A DNA stretch of 64,000 nt from Ilex aquifolium (GCA_951799425.1 OX637397.1:11583064-11647063); one strand, 5' to 3'. Positions 23,435 to 34,074 are shown, counted from the first letter of the stretch. Numbers and translations: made by a program. The notes: generated by a model not told the origin, from the sequence alone.

Positions 23435-23667
23435 ATGGTTGAATCATCGACGTCTTTCAATCTCTCTACCTCTAATCTTCATAATCTTATATCAATTATT
23501 TCAATCAAGCTTAATGCCACCAACTATTTGATACGACAAATGCAAATTTTGCCATTGATCCAGAGTCTTAAACTCCATGATCATCTTTACCAAAACGCTC
23601 CTCCATCAATAGTAATTGATGACTCAAGAAAAGAAATCCCCAACTTTAAATTTGAAGAATGGCAACA
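23435..23667 (+). pseudogene. Copia-2 gag N-terminus, cut by LINE1
   Basis: The ATG at 23435 opens a frame whose first ~78 residues are gag-like: NLISIISIKLNATNYLIRQM, then LKLHDHLYQNAPPS, then FKFEEWQH. From 23668 the frame runs into LINE1 5' sequence and stops at 23761. The gag frame resumes at 34089 with IDLLLCSWITGTLSEEAL, so the break is the LINE1 insertion and not a true end. Confidence 0.85.
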
Positions 23668-24044
23668 TCCTCAGACGAAAACCAAAGAATTTCTTCACAA
23701 TTCCAGTGGAGATGAAGTTATCTGCAAAATAGAATCAGTCAGAGATGGGTCTGATATCTAGCTACAGTAACCACCGCCTCTGCTTTCTTCCTCGTCACCA
23801 CCATTAACCACCGGCTGCCCGGCACACGTTCTCCGTCTCCTCTTCCTGCAACCCACTCCCTTCACACTCCAAAACCCAAGTCTATCCCAAACCCACCCAG
23901 ATCCTTTGAAAATATAATGCTTACCAAACCCATTTCCCTTCGGTCACTGTTCACCAAACCCTCATCCACCCTTCTTCGATTTGCACTACAAATCTATCAT
24001 TCTTGTCTCTAATCCCTCTCACCCATCTATCTACCACACCCCTG

Positions 24045-25550
24045 ATGAACTCCCAGGCCCCTTCATCTTTGCTCCATCCCGATGGAGTGAATATGCAAAA
24101 TGACAGAGAAGCCACTATCTCCCCTGTTACTGATTTGAATAGCATTGATGGTGATGCTAACTGCCAAGTTAATACTCTATCTGCCAATTCTCAGCCGAAA
24201 GAGTTCATTAATGTCTCTCATTCTCCACTTGGGGAAAACACTGCTACATCAACTCCTCAGAAGCAGAAACAAAGTAATGCGAAAGCTGGTACATGGAGCC
24301 AAGTGGTTAGGCATGGCAAGAGTGGAACACAGCAGTCACAAGCTGGTGGTCTCTTCCCTAAGATAAAGCTACAATACTTTGAACCCACAAAAGACAAGGA
24401 ACGTATCGTGGTTAAACCACCAAATGAAGTTGTAAGCAGAGGTAGTCTTGAGTGGGAAACATGCTTGGTTGGATATTTTGTGGAAAAAAAGCTCCCTTTT
24501 TCTGTTGTTAACCACATTGCCCACAAGATTTGGGACAGGTTAGGGCTGCTTGAGGTTTTAGCTGATGAGAAGGGATTCTATTTCTTTAAATTCATATGTG
24601 ATGCTTCTAGAACCAAAGTATTTGAAGATGGCCCATGGCTTTTCTCTGGTAGGCCTCTAATCCTCAAGAAATGGCAGCTTGACCTTATTCTTTCCAAAGA
24701 AGACCAGTCTGTGATCCCCCTATGGATTAAGTTACATAATGTCCCTCTTCAATACTGGAGTGAAGAAGGATTAGGCTACATTGCCAGTGCTGTTGGGAAG
24801 CCATTGCATGCCGATTCTCTGACAGCTAATAAAAAGCGGATTTCCTTCGCTAGAGTCTGTGTTGAAGTAAAGGCTCATACTAAATTGGTGGAGTCCTTTG
24901 ATCTGCAATTGGATGAAGAAGGTAAATCAGGTATGGTCGAAATTAAAGTGGAGTACCAATGGAGGCCCAAGGTCTGTCTTGCCTACAATATTTTTGGGCA
25001 CACTGAAGCTAATTGCCCCAGAATGAGCATTTGGAAGCCTAAAGAAGCACTACAACAGAAGGCCAACCAAGACAAAGGGAAAGCAATTATTGAAACCACA
25101 ATCATTGAAATGCCAATTGTGGAGAGAGTACAAACCAAGGTCCCATTCACCACTCAGATCGCTGAATGCTCTGCTCCAAAGGCTCCCCCCATTTCTACAA
25201 ATCCTGTTAATGAGATTTTGAATACCACACAGCTGGTAGACAATCTGGTAACTTCTATAAACACAATTGCTTCTCCATTTGCTGATTGTAATGCATTGCT
25301 TCCCTCTTCCAACAAATTTTCTGGGTTAGAAATGGAAGAAGGTCAGTTAATTGTTGAAATTTCTCCCCATCAGTCTTCTACCTGTGGAAATTTAAAGGAA
25401 AAAGCTTGCGTTATTGAAACATTAGAGGTTAATACCAACAACACTACACTGGGTAACACCAAAAAGAGAAAAGGGAAAAAAAAGGGCTCTAAGCAGAGCA
25501 AACGTAAGGGAATTGATCTCCTTAAGCTCAGCCAAGCCCTATTACAATGA
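24045..25550 (+). CDS. LINE1 ORF1 (DUF4283 RNA-binding protein, damaged zinc knuckle)
   Basis: 501 codons from the first ATG (MNSQAPSS); an upstream TTG start is unlikely. A disordered N-terminus (to about residue 95) contains WSQVVRHGKS. A DUF4283 domain (about 120-260) contains CLVGYFVEKKLPFS and GPWLFSGRPLILKKW. A CCHC knuckle follows near 315-335, then a basic C-terminus (KKRKGKKKGSKQ). In this family ORF1 binds LINE RNA and chaperones target-primed reverse transcription. The knuckle reads CLAYNIFGHTEANC, whereas LINE2 has CLRCKIFGH...C; the second zinc-binding Cys is Tyr, so metal binding is probably lost. The stop overlaps the ORF2 start as ATGA. Confidence 0.9.
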   Translation: MNSQAPSSLLHPDGVNMQNDREATISPVTDLNSIDGDANCQVNTLSANSQPKEFINVSHSPLGENTATSTPQKQKQSNAKAGTWSQVVRHGKSGTQQSQAGGLFPKIKLQYFEPTKDKERIVVKPPNEVVSRGSLEWETCLVGYFVEKKLPFSVVNHIAHKIWDRLGLLEVLADEKGFYFFKFICDASRTKVFEDGPWLFSGRPLILKKWQLDLILSKEDQSVIPLWIKLHNVPLQYWSEEGLGYIASAVGKPLHADSLTANKKRISFARVCVEVKAHTKLVESFDLQLDEEGKSGMVEIKVEYQWRPKVCLAYNIFGHTEANCPRMSIWKPKEALQQKANQDKGKAIIETTIIEMPIVERVQTKVPFTTQIAECSAPKAPPISTNPVNEILNTTQLVDNLVTSINTIASPFADCNALLPSSNKFSGLEMEEGQLIVEISPHQSSTCGNLKEKACVIETLEVNTNNTTLGNTKKRKGKKKGSKQSKRKGIDLLKLSQALLQ

Positions 25551-27141
25551 TAAAAGTTGCATGCTGGAATATTAGAGGGCTAAATAAAGCCTCTAGACAA
25601 GAAGAAATGAGGAAGTTTATTGGAGTTAATCAGCTTGATTTTGTTGGCATTTTGGAAACAAGGGTAAGACCCATTAATAAAAGCTTCATTATGAGACAAG
25701 TGTTCAGGAACTGGAGCTATGTGGACAACTATAACTGTCATACATTGGGTAGGATTTGGGTGGGGTGGAATCCCAATACCTTGAATGTTAGTAAAATATC
25801 TGAGACAGAGCAGATTATACATTTTTATGTACAGCATGTTGACAGTAATCTGTGTTTTTTCATCTCTTTTGTTTATGCATCTAATGAGGTGCATGATAGA
25901 AGGGACCTATGGAGAAATATTAGATATCATGCAAGCATCTTTTGTTCTGAACCATAGTTGATCCTTGGAGATTTTAATACTGTCAGAAGCTTGCAGGAAA
26001 CAAAGGGTTGTTCAGGGAGATGGACAAGCTCCATGGAGGATTTTGATTCTTGTTTGCAAGATGCTGAATTAGTCGACCTGAGATACAATGGGTTTCAGTT
26101 TACCTAGTCTGATATGAGAATTGTGGGACGCAGCATTTCAAGAAAACTTGATAGAGCTCTTGTTAATGAGTCTTGGAACAGCAAGATCAAACAATCAAAT
26201 GCTGAATTCTTAGCTCCAGGTGTTTCAGACCATAGCCCAGTTGTAGTTAAAATTGGAGAAGAAATCAAGAGGAGGAAGACTCCTTTCAAGTTTTTTAACC
26301 ATCTGGCGGACAGAGGTGACTTTCTTGAGTTGGTCAATCAAGCTTGGGATGTTTGGGACAATGGATCACTCCAATTCCAATTATGCTGCAAACTCAAAAG
26401 ACTAAAGGCATTACTCAAAGGAAAAAGCAAAGAAATGGGGGAGACATCTGCAAAGGTCTTTGAGGCCAAATTAGCTCTTGAAATGTGTCAAGCCAAACTG
26501 GATAACGATCATACTGACTCCAACTTGAGATTGGAAGAGAGACAGCTCCTTTCCATTTACCTTACTGCTGCTAGGAATGAAGAGATTTTATTCAAGCAAA
26601 AATCAAGGATTCAATGGTTAAAAGAAGGTGATCAGAATACTTCTTTTTTCTTTAAATCCATGGTTAATAGGAGAAACAAAAAGAAGAGCCTATCTCTGAA
26701 GAGAAGTGATGGCTCTACTGCTGATGGTGAGTTGGAGGTTAAGAATGAAGCTATAGATTTCTTCCAAAACCTTTTGGGCTCAACTAGCTCAACTTACTCA
26801 ACCAGTGAAAGAAAAGAAATCTTTTCTGATGTGATGCAGAAAAGACTTTATGATGAACAGGCTGGTGAAATGTGTCAGGATGTTACCAATGAAGAAATCA
26901 AGAAAACTCTCTTCTCCTTGAAAGATCAAAAAGCTCCAGGACCTGATGGATACAATGCGTATTTCTTTAAAAAATCCTGGTCAGTTATAAGGGATCTTGT
27001 CTGTGCTGCTATCAAAGAATTTTTTGCTACAGGTAAGCTGCTTAAGGAGATTAACTCCACCATCTTGGCCCTTGTTCCTAAGGTTCCTAATCCAAGCACC
27101 ATGAATGAGTTCAGACCTATCTCTTGCTGCAACACTATTTA
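25547..27141 (+). pseudogene. LINE1 ORF2, 5' part (AP endonuclease and start of RT)
   Basis: It starts with ATG in the ATGA overlap with ORF1. The endonuclease shows ACWNIRGLN, ILETRV, LGDFN, LDRALVNESW and SDHSP, the expected catalytic blocks. Two nonsense codons interrupt it: TAG at 25955-25957 before LILGDFN and TAG at 26105-26107 before SDMRIVG; both positions are Trp in LINE2 or the family. After these the frame runs through IQWLKEGDQNTSFFFKS and the RT start (APGPDGYNAYFFKKSW, ALVPKVPNPSTMNEFRPIS) to 27141. There the Harbinger element interrupts it at CNTI; it resumes at 31733. Confidence 0.9.
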
Positions 27142-27396
27142 GAGCATCTCCAACCACGCTCAGCAAAGTAGCTACCCAAAATATATTTAAATATTCAATT
27201 CACTATTTTAGCTAGCAACTTTTTAAAATTCACTCCAACCATGCTCAGCAAAATAGCTTACTACTTCAACTAACTTTAACTAACTTTCAATAATATAATT
27301 AAAAAATGCCACGTGACATAACACGTAAGCGCCATAATGATGACGTGTCGTGCCACGTCATCAAATTTTAAATTTAAAAATTTAAATTTTAAATTT

Positions 27397-27518
27397 TACA
27401 ACGGTCATATTTACAACGGCTATATTTACAACGGTCATATTTATAACGGCTATATTTACAACGGCCATATTTACAACGGTCATATTTACAACGGCCATAT
27501 TTACAACGGTCATATTTT
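27397..27518 (+). repeat. Eight 15-bp subterminal repeats in the Harbinger left end
   Basis: Units of the form ttacaacgg(t/c)catat are arranged head to tail, an expected binding region for the Myb-like or transposase protein (inferred). Apparent frames with repeated NGHIY are repeat translations. A palindromic AT tract lies just before it at 27361-27398. Confidence 0.92.
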
Positions 27519-27604
27519 TGAAAATGTATAAATAAGACCTCCCCCTTCTCATTGTCATATAGCTCAAATTTATTTTACTAGTAGTGAACTCATATTTCTT
27601 TGTT

Positions 27605-28880
27605 ATGGCTTATGATGGTAAATGGAACATTATTCTTAGTGATTCTGACTCCGATGATGAGTTGGAGATGTTTGCGATTGCTGCTATGGCAATGAAGAAA
27701 CTCAATACTGAGAATAGTTCCGCAATACGTCGTGGTTCTATTCAAGGTCATTCTGTTATTTTTCGCAATCGAGTTGAAGGGCATGAGAGACTTTATCGCG
27801 ATTATTTTGCTGAATCGCCTACCTATCCCCCAAATTTATTTCGAAGGAGGTTTCGAATGAATCGATCTCTTTTCGTTCGTATTCTATCCAACGTGGAAGT
27901 TTATGATCCATACTTTGTCCAAAAAATTGATGCTGTTGGAAACATTGGTTTGTCTCCCCTTCAAAAGATGACTGCCGCTATAAGAATGCTTGCCTATGGA
28001 GTTGCAGCAGATGCTGTTGATGATTATGTGAGGATCGGCGAAAGCACTGCCATAGAAAGTCTGCAAAGATTTGTACCGGCCATAGTAGCAATTTATTCTG
28101 ATGAGTACCTCAGGTCACCAAACAGTGCAGACATTGCTAGATTATTAGCAATCGGTGAGAGACGTGGGTTTCCGGGGATGCTAGGTAGCATTGACTGCAT
28201 GCATTGGAGATGGAAAAATTGTCCAACAGCATGGAAAGGTATGTACTCTGGTCATGTTCATGAACCAACAATTATTTTAGAGGCGGTGGCTTCATATGAT
28301 CTATGGATTTGGCATGCCTTTTTTGGGTTACCTGGATCCCACAATGATATAAATGTGCTAGAACGCTCTTCTGTTTTTACTCTTCTTTCGGAAGGTAGGG
28401 CTCCTTCGGTAAATTACTCCGTTAATGGAAACGATTATACTATGGGCTATTATCTTGCTGATGGTATATATCCAAAGTGGGCCACGTTTGTCAAAACAAT
28501 TTCATGTCCAAGAGGCAATAAGCAAATACATTTTGCACAAGCTCAAGAGTCAGCTAGAAAGGATGTTGAGAGAGCTTTTGGAGTGCTCCAAGCACGATTT
28601 GCTATAGTTCGTGGACCTGCACGTTTCTGGAGTGCTTAAGGATATTATGAAGGCATGCATAATATTGCATAACATGATTGTCGAGAATGAGAGGGACAAT
28701 AATGAAATGGACTTTAGTTATGATGCATCGGATGGAATTCCTACTCCTACATTGATATCCGAACGGAGTTCAGAACTACTTCAATTTATTCATACTCAAC
28801 ATCGTATTCGAGACAAAGACACTCATTCGATACTCCAAACTGATCTAGTCGAGCACCTGTGGAATATGCATGGCCTTTAA
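27605..28880 (+). pseudogene. PIF/Harbinger transposase (DDE_Tnp_4) with one frameshift
   Basis: The first ATG is at 27605 (MAYDGKWN). The frame runs 344 codons to a stop at 28639. Nuclease motifs are GSIDCMHW (first Asp), LPGSHNDINV (second Asp) and ARKDVERAFGVLQARFAI (Glu). Near 28625-28635 the frame breaks: GPARFWSA is followed by a stop, while the conserved C-terminus (VLKDIMKACIILHNMIVENE to NMHGL) continues in another frame to 28880. The normal protein of the family is one chain of this total length, so a small indel split it. All three catalytic residues lie upstream of the break. The transposase cuts and rejoins element ends together with the Myb-like partner. Confidence 0.93.
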
Positions 28881-29165
28881 TTCCAAACTTAATGTATAAT
28901 TTGAACTATTATGGTCTTTAATTCCAAGTTAGGCTTGTTTTTTGGTACTGTAATTTGCTTTTCTTTATTAAACTTCTTTGCTGTAATTTAATTCCAAGTT
29001 TGCATCCTAGCCATCCCTTTTAAATCAATAACAGAACTACATTTTTTTCAAAGGTCATTGCACTCAAATAAAAAACAGTCAAATAAAAACAATAAAACCA
29101 AATATGCAGTCATGATTTCCATCTGAATCAATAACATAAGTTGCTAGTCGATGAATAAGAAAAAA
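28881..29165. other. Intergenic 3' region between convergent Harbinger genes
   Basis: A 285-bp AT-rich stretch holding the 3' ends of both transcripts. A degenerate aatggcctttaattccaa repeat follows the transposase stop. No other feature is seen. Confidence 0.6.
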
Positions 29166-30244
29166 CTACATTTTCTTTGCCATGATTTCCATCTGGAGGC
29201 GCTTAAAATATTCAGCTTGAATCGGAGGCATGACACTCGTATCTATCAACATTATTTTCTGTTCCTCCTTCATTTGCTCGAGTTGGATCTTCTCTTGTTC
29301 AATAGCCACCTTCTCTTGTTCAACAGCCACCTTCTCTTGTTCAACAGCCACCTTCTCTTGTTTAACAGCAACCATTTTTTCCATGTAAGTGACTTTCTTC
29401 TCCGCCATCTTCTTTTTCGCCTCCTTCATTTCTTCAAACATTTTCACTAAATATGTTGAACTTGAATTATCGCCTTCAGAGAATTTGTTTTTTGACTTTC
29501 TTGCTCGCTCTTTCGCAGCCTTCCTTCCAGTTGGCCTCTCCAAGCCCCCACTGTCGTCTCCTATGTTTACCGATTCTGGTGTTGAATGATTAGAGCTGCT
29601 GGGAGTTGCACCACTTTTTGTTTTTTGTTTCTTGGACTGAGAATCCTCCATCCATTTTGGGTGATATCGTAACTCATTCCAACAATGTTCAAATGGAAAA
29701 GAGGATTTATGAAGTTCCTTGTACACTTTCTTTGCATCACGGACCTGAAAATTGTACAATAATGCTATTTATCATAAAAGAAAATTGTACAATAATATTA
29801 TGTATCATAATTAAAATACACTTATACCTTGTCTTTCTCAGTCAGACCACTTTGATTCAACCTTTCAATTTGGTCAAAGCAGCCACAAAATTTATTGGTT
29901 GCTAGTTGAATTGTCGACCAACGATTCATCAAAGAAGCTTGATTGCGAACCCAATCTGACTGGGGTTTGTATTCATTGAAGTACTCCCAAACCCTTTGCC
30001 AATACCTTTTAGATTTTTGCTCATTCCCATGCACCGCATCCACGCTTATATTAAGCCAACCCGAGATTAAAACTAAGTCTTCCTCAATTGAAAAGTTGCC
30101 GCCTCTAACCTTTTTGGGAGTGGGTTCTATTTCAGGTGATATTGGTGAAGAATGACTTATTTGGTCTACTGATTGAGTGTTAAACTCATTTACGTTTGTT
30201 CCGTCATTCAAGAGATTGGTGAAGTAATATCCATGTTCATCCAT
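29166..30244 (-). CDS. Harbinger Myb/trihelix-like DNA-binding protein (two exons)
   Basis: Exon 1 (30244-29828) starts at MDEHGYYFTNLL. This is preferred over an upstream ATG 24 codons earlier because family members begin with a short acidic leader. It has the Myb/SANT-like block GGNFSIEEDLVLISGWLNIS, then KRYWQRVWEYFNEYKP and RNQASLMNRW. An 83-bp intron (29827-29745, minus GTATAAG to TTTTCAG) separates it from exon 2 (29744-29166). Exon 2 holds HCWNELRYHPKW, a basic segment (GRKAAKERARKSKNK) and a long coiled coil with four EQEKVA-type heptad-like repeats (NAM-associated C-terminal type). In this superfamily the protein binds element ends and aids nuclear import of the transposase. No stop interrupts it. 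Confidence 0.88.
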
Positions 30245-30539
30245 CAGAAAACCTACATTGTTGATGAACAAATGCTTTCTAAGAAGGGCTTGGTGTATCA
30301 GTTCAGTAAGATACACTTAAACTACACCACAAATAAAGACCACCATCTTCCAAAGCCACTTTAACAAGTTTAAAGACCACCATTATATGCAACCACATGC
30401 TGCTGGAATATGTGAGTTTCAATTCTTGCATTCTTTCAATTATACAGGTAATATGATTAAACTCGAATTACAATCTCTCAAACAGTTTACAAGTTACAAT
30501 TAAAACACAAAAATTGAGTGGGGGGGGGGGGAATAGGAA

Positions 30540-31035
30540 AAATGAAACAGCCATAAGCATGAAAATGAAGAGTGTGCTAAATGAAAACACACTAGATAAA
30601 ACATCCAAACTCGAGAAGAAAGCAATAATGCCGCTAATTATAGTCACCAATAGAGTAGCATTTATGGGGGTTCCTGTTCTCGGATGTACAAGAGCAAACC
30701 AGGGGGGAATCATATGAGCTCTCGCGATCTGAGTCGTGTATCGAGCTTGCCCCATAGAACCAACAAGTGCCAATGCCATCAAACAATACACCACAGTAAT
30801 AATAGACATTGAACCAACCAAACCCAACGGTATATCTCTAGACGGTTTCTTAGTCTCTTCAGCCATAGTTGCAACCATATCAAATCCAGTATAAGACCAA
30901 TACACAACTGCTGCAGCTCTGAACACCCCCTCAGCCCCATATGGGAAAAAGGGTACCAAATTCGAGCTCTTAGCATGAAGAAACCCAACAATTATAATGA
31001 AAACTATGACCTCAGCACTGAAAATAGAAGCAACC
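30540..31035 (-). pseudogene. Captured cationic amino acid transporter (CAT) fragment
   Basis: The minus strand encodes AEVIVFIIIVGFLHAKSSNL, VYWSYTGFDMVATMAEETKK, PSRDIPLGLVGSMSIITVVY, CLMALALVGSMGQARYTTQI, ARAHMIPPWFALVHPRTGTP and DVLSSVFSFSTLFIFMLMAV. These match the mid-region membrane segments of plant CAT transporters, which import Arg/Lys and related amino acids. A stretch of about 40 residues normally between ALALV and the GQARYTTQ block is missing, an in-frame skip. Similarity ends at a poly-G tract near 30520. A splice acceptor (TATTTTCAG, minus) lies at about 31020. No start codon and no complete transporter is present, so this is cargo inside the Harbinger element. Confidence 0.9.
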
Positions 31036-31109
31036 CAACCCAATTCAAACAAGACCAATTCAAACAACCCAATCCACCACGCACAAGAATATCAAATCAA
31101 ACCACAAGA

Positions 31110-31306
31110 GATTACATACCAGATCTGAGAATCGGAGTCTTCAATTGAGCTGCTGAGTGCAGCGATCAACGAGCAAGTGTCAGAGTTGAGAGGAGACGGA
31201 GTAGTCGGCGTTGAGAGGAGAGGAGCAGTCGGCATTGAGAGGAGAGGAGCAGTTGGCGTTGAGCGTTGAGAGGAGAGGAGCAGCGATCCGCGATTGAGCT
31301 TAGAGG

Positions 31307-31359
<53 letters not shown>

Positions 31360-31660
31360 GCGCTGCTGATAGGGGCAGTCGGTGATGGCAGTCGGTGATG
31401 GTGGCAGTCGGTGATGGGGCTGGGCGTTGGTGGTGGCTGGCGGTGATGGGGCTGGGCGTCGGTGATAGTGAGGGAGGAAGAGGAGTGACTGATGATGTGG
31501 GTGGTGAGAGTGAGAGACCGGTGAGAGAGAAGATGGATCTGGAGAAGAGAGAGGGATTTTGGAGGGAGAGAGATTTGCTGAGGGAGAAATGGGTAGCTAC
31601 ATTTGCTGAGGGAAAAAAGGGGGAGGCAATTTGCTGAGCCAATTGGCTAGCCGGTTGGAG
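31110..31660 (-). other. Harbinger right-end 5'-UTR-like exon with (GA)n tract
   Basis: A GC-rich block contains duplicated 24-30 bp segments (gttgagaggagaggagcagt) and a (GA)n run at 31312-31354. On the minus strand it ends in a good donor (CAGATCTG|GTATGT, about 31115). With the acceptor at about 31020 it could splice into the transporter fragment. Likely the promoter-proximal leader of the minus-strand transcript, or part of the captured gene; I cannot tell which. Confidence 0.5.
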
Positions 31661-31732
31661 CCAATTTTTTTGGATTGGCTCAGCAAAATAGCTAAAAAAT
31701 GCTATTTGCTGAGCCCATTGGAGATGCTCTTA

Positions 31733-33791
31733 TAAAGTCATCTCTAAAATCATTGCCTCTAGAATTAAAAAAGCCCTCCCTAAGATCATCAACCCTAACC
31801 AAGCTGCATTCATTCACGGAAGAAACATTGGGGACAACATTCTTCTTGCACAAGAGCCATTAAGAAACTACCATAATGACAGAGGCTCCCCTAGATGTGC
31901 CATTAAGATTGATCTTATGAAAACCTTTGACACTCTGGATTGGAGTTTCCTGATGGAGACATTAGAAGCCTTTAACTTTCCCAGTAGAATGAGAAATTGG
32001 ATCCATGCTTGTATTTCTTCTCCTAAGTTCTCTATTAATATTAATGGTGAGCTCGTTGGTTACTTTCCAAGCAAGAGGGGAGTTAGGCAGGGGGACCCCA
32101 TATCCCCCTACCTTTTTATCATTGCAATGGAAGTGCTAACACTTATTGTCCAAAGAAATATCTCTCTACATCCTTTCAAGTTCCATTGGAGGTGCAGAAA
32201 GATCAAGCTCAGCCATCTCTCCTTTGCTGATGACCTCCTGATGTTCAGTCATGGTGATCTAAATTCTGTCATGGTGCTTAATCACTCTCTACAACAATTT
32301 CAATCTGCTTCTGGATTGCAGATCAATCACGGAAAAAGCAATATCTACTTGTGTGCAGTCCATCCTGATACTAAGTCCCAAATTATTCAGCTTATGGGAC
32401 TTACTGAAGGAGAACTCCCTGTCAGATACTTGGGCATTCCTCTCATCACTTCTAGGCTTAAAAATCTGCACTGTGAAGGGCTTGTGGAGAAAATCAGAGC
32501 AAGAATTAAATTTTGGACTAACAGATTTTTATCTTATGCAGGTAGGCTTCAGCTTGTAACCTCTATCATTAGCAGCATTCAAGTTTTCTGGTCCACTCAC
32601 CTTGCTCTCCCACATTCTGTGATTGAAAAAGTTGAACAACTCATGAGGGCTTTCTTATGGAAGGGTGTGGAATTAAAGAACACTGGGGCTAAAGTTGCAT
32701 GGGTTGAGGTCTGCAAACCCAAAGATGAAGGATGACTGGGTATTAAAAGGCTCAAGGAATGGAATAATGCTTTGCTCATGAAACACATATGGAGGCTCTT
32801 CACTGATAAAGAGGCCTTGTGGTCACTTTGGATCCATGCTTACCACTTAAAAGGAAGAAGTCTTTAGGAAATCAAGGCTACTCCAGTTAGCTCCTGGACT
32901 TGGCAGAATATTTTGAAGCTAAGGGAGGTAACAAGACCCCTTTTGTTGCACGAAATCGGTAATGGCAATGACACCTTCTTATGGCTTGATAACTGGCATC
33001 CTAATGGTCCTCTGTTCTCCAGATGGGGACATATTCCTATACTTGCCTCTGGCATCAACATGAATTCGAGAGTTTGTTGCATTATCTCTGAGAATCAATG
33101 GAATTGGCATAATGCTTCTTCTCCTGCCCTTATTGGAATTGTTGACTCTATGCCTGCTTACGTTCCCAATCAGCTTTCCGAAGATAAGGTCTTATGGTCC
33201 CTCAATTCTAATGGCAGATTCTCTACCTCTTCTGCTTGGCATTATATCAGAGATACTGGACCAAAAATCTCTTGGTATAAGCTTGTTTGGTACAAACAAT
33301 TCATACCCAGAATGAGTTTTATTTTGTGGCTTGCTATTAGGCAAAGATTGTACACCAAGGACAGAGCTCATCCTCCCCCCAACCAAACTGACCTCGGTTG
33401 CATCCTATGCATGCAATCTCCTGAGTCTCATCATCACCTCTTTTTTGAGTGCTCATATTCCCAAGCTATATGGACTCACATCCTGTCTTGCAGTCGAACA
33501 CAGTGGTCACCTACTAACTGGCCCACTTTCATTAGTTGGGCAGTTCTCCATTGGATGGGGAATTCGACCTATGCAGTGGTTTTGAAGCTAAGTCTTTCGG
33601 TTGTTGTCTATCACATTTGGATGGAAAGGAATCTTAGATTTTTTACCAACCAATTCAGGGATTGTAATACCCTGACTCATATCATCAAGCAAACGATCAG
33701 AGACAGGCTCATGTCTGCTAAGTTCAAGAGTTCCCCGCTCAATCTTAGAATGCTGCAGTTATGGGGCTTACCGCACAATTGCTTGTTATAA
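31733..33791 (+). pseudogene. LINE1 ORF2, 3' part (RT core, RNase-H-less tail, zf-RVT domain)
   Basis: It resumes directly after the Harbinger TSD with KVISKIIASRIKK. RT motifs are NQAAFIHGRNIGDNILLAQE, RGVRQGDPISPYLFI and the catalytic LSFADDLLMF. The thumb region and C-terminal zf-RVT domain (SWYKLVWYKQFIPRMSFILW, CILCMQSPESHHHLFFEC) follow to the stop at 33791. Two nonsense codons lie at about 32733-32735 (EG*LGI, where LINE2 has EGGLGI) and about 32865-32867 (SL*EIKA, where LINE2 has SLWEA). With the endonuclease stops the protein cannot be made whole. Confidence 0.92.
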
Positions 33792-34074
33792 TCTTCTCCT
33801 TGGATTGGTACTACTGCTCCTTGTCATCACGCAGTCTGGTTAGCGAACACTTTCTGCTGATCCTCCATCTTCTGCATTTATGGGGTCTTCTCCTGGGTTT
33901 TCCCCTCCCTGCTAGGACTGTTTTTTCCTTGTAATGCTTTTGCTTTCCATTGGATGCTCAGGTTATGAATTTGCGGGGAAGTACTGACCAAGGCCTATAC
34001 TTCCCCTTAAATTCTTTTGATGCTGTGTTGTTTCTATGCTTTGTAAAGATTCTTAATACAAATTTCACTTTCCG
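33792..34074 (+). other. LINE1 3' UTR
   Basis: Pyrimidine-rich, about 280 bp, ending ttaatacaaatttcactttcc, which parallels the LINE2 end before its poly-A. No gene. Confidence 0.75.

Larger units (their letters stand above)
27142..31729. mobile_element. PIF/Harbinger transposon with captured transporter fragment
   Basis: The ends are inverted repeats GAGCATCTCCAA(C) and (A)TTGGAGATGCTC, extended by GCTCAGCAAA-type sequence. They are flanked by TTA (27139-27141 and 31730-31732), the hallmark TSD of PIF/Harbinger. It holds a plus-strand DDE transposase, a convergent minus-strand Myb/trihelix-like protein, and between that and the right end a minus-strand amino acid transporter fragment with a 5'-UTR-like exon. 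Removing it and one TTA restores the LINE1 RT frame (CNTI then YKVISKIIA). The transposase is frameshifted, so this copy may not be autonomous. Confidence 0.95.
23668..34074 (+). mobile_element. LINE1: L1-type LINE with two ORFs, split by a Harbinger element
   Basis: It is flanked by the 14-bp duplication GAAGAATGGCAACA (23654-23667 and 34075-34088). Excluding the Harbinger insertion it is about 5.8 kb, close to LINE2 (6.0 kb). The order is GC-richer 5' UTR (23668-24044), ORF1, ORF2 (endonuclease, RT, C-terminal zinc-knuckle domain), and a 3' UTR (33792-34074) ending TTAATACAAATTTCACTTTCCGG, which resembles the LINE2 tail. No poly-A is left. Confidence 0.93.

Noticed and set aside
23330-23761. 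143-codon single protein
   Set aside because: Its first part is LTR and primer site and its last part LINE1 5' sequence; only 23435-23667 is gag.
27337-27567. Repeated NGHIY / VVNMTVVNM proteins on both strands
   Set aside because: Both are translations of the 15-bp Harbinger subterminal repeat.
31166-31642. 158-codon serine/leucine-rich minus-strand protein
   Set aside because: It spans a (GA)n tract and duplicated low-complexity sequence with a donor site at its end; better read as a 5'-UTR-like leader.
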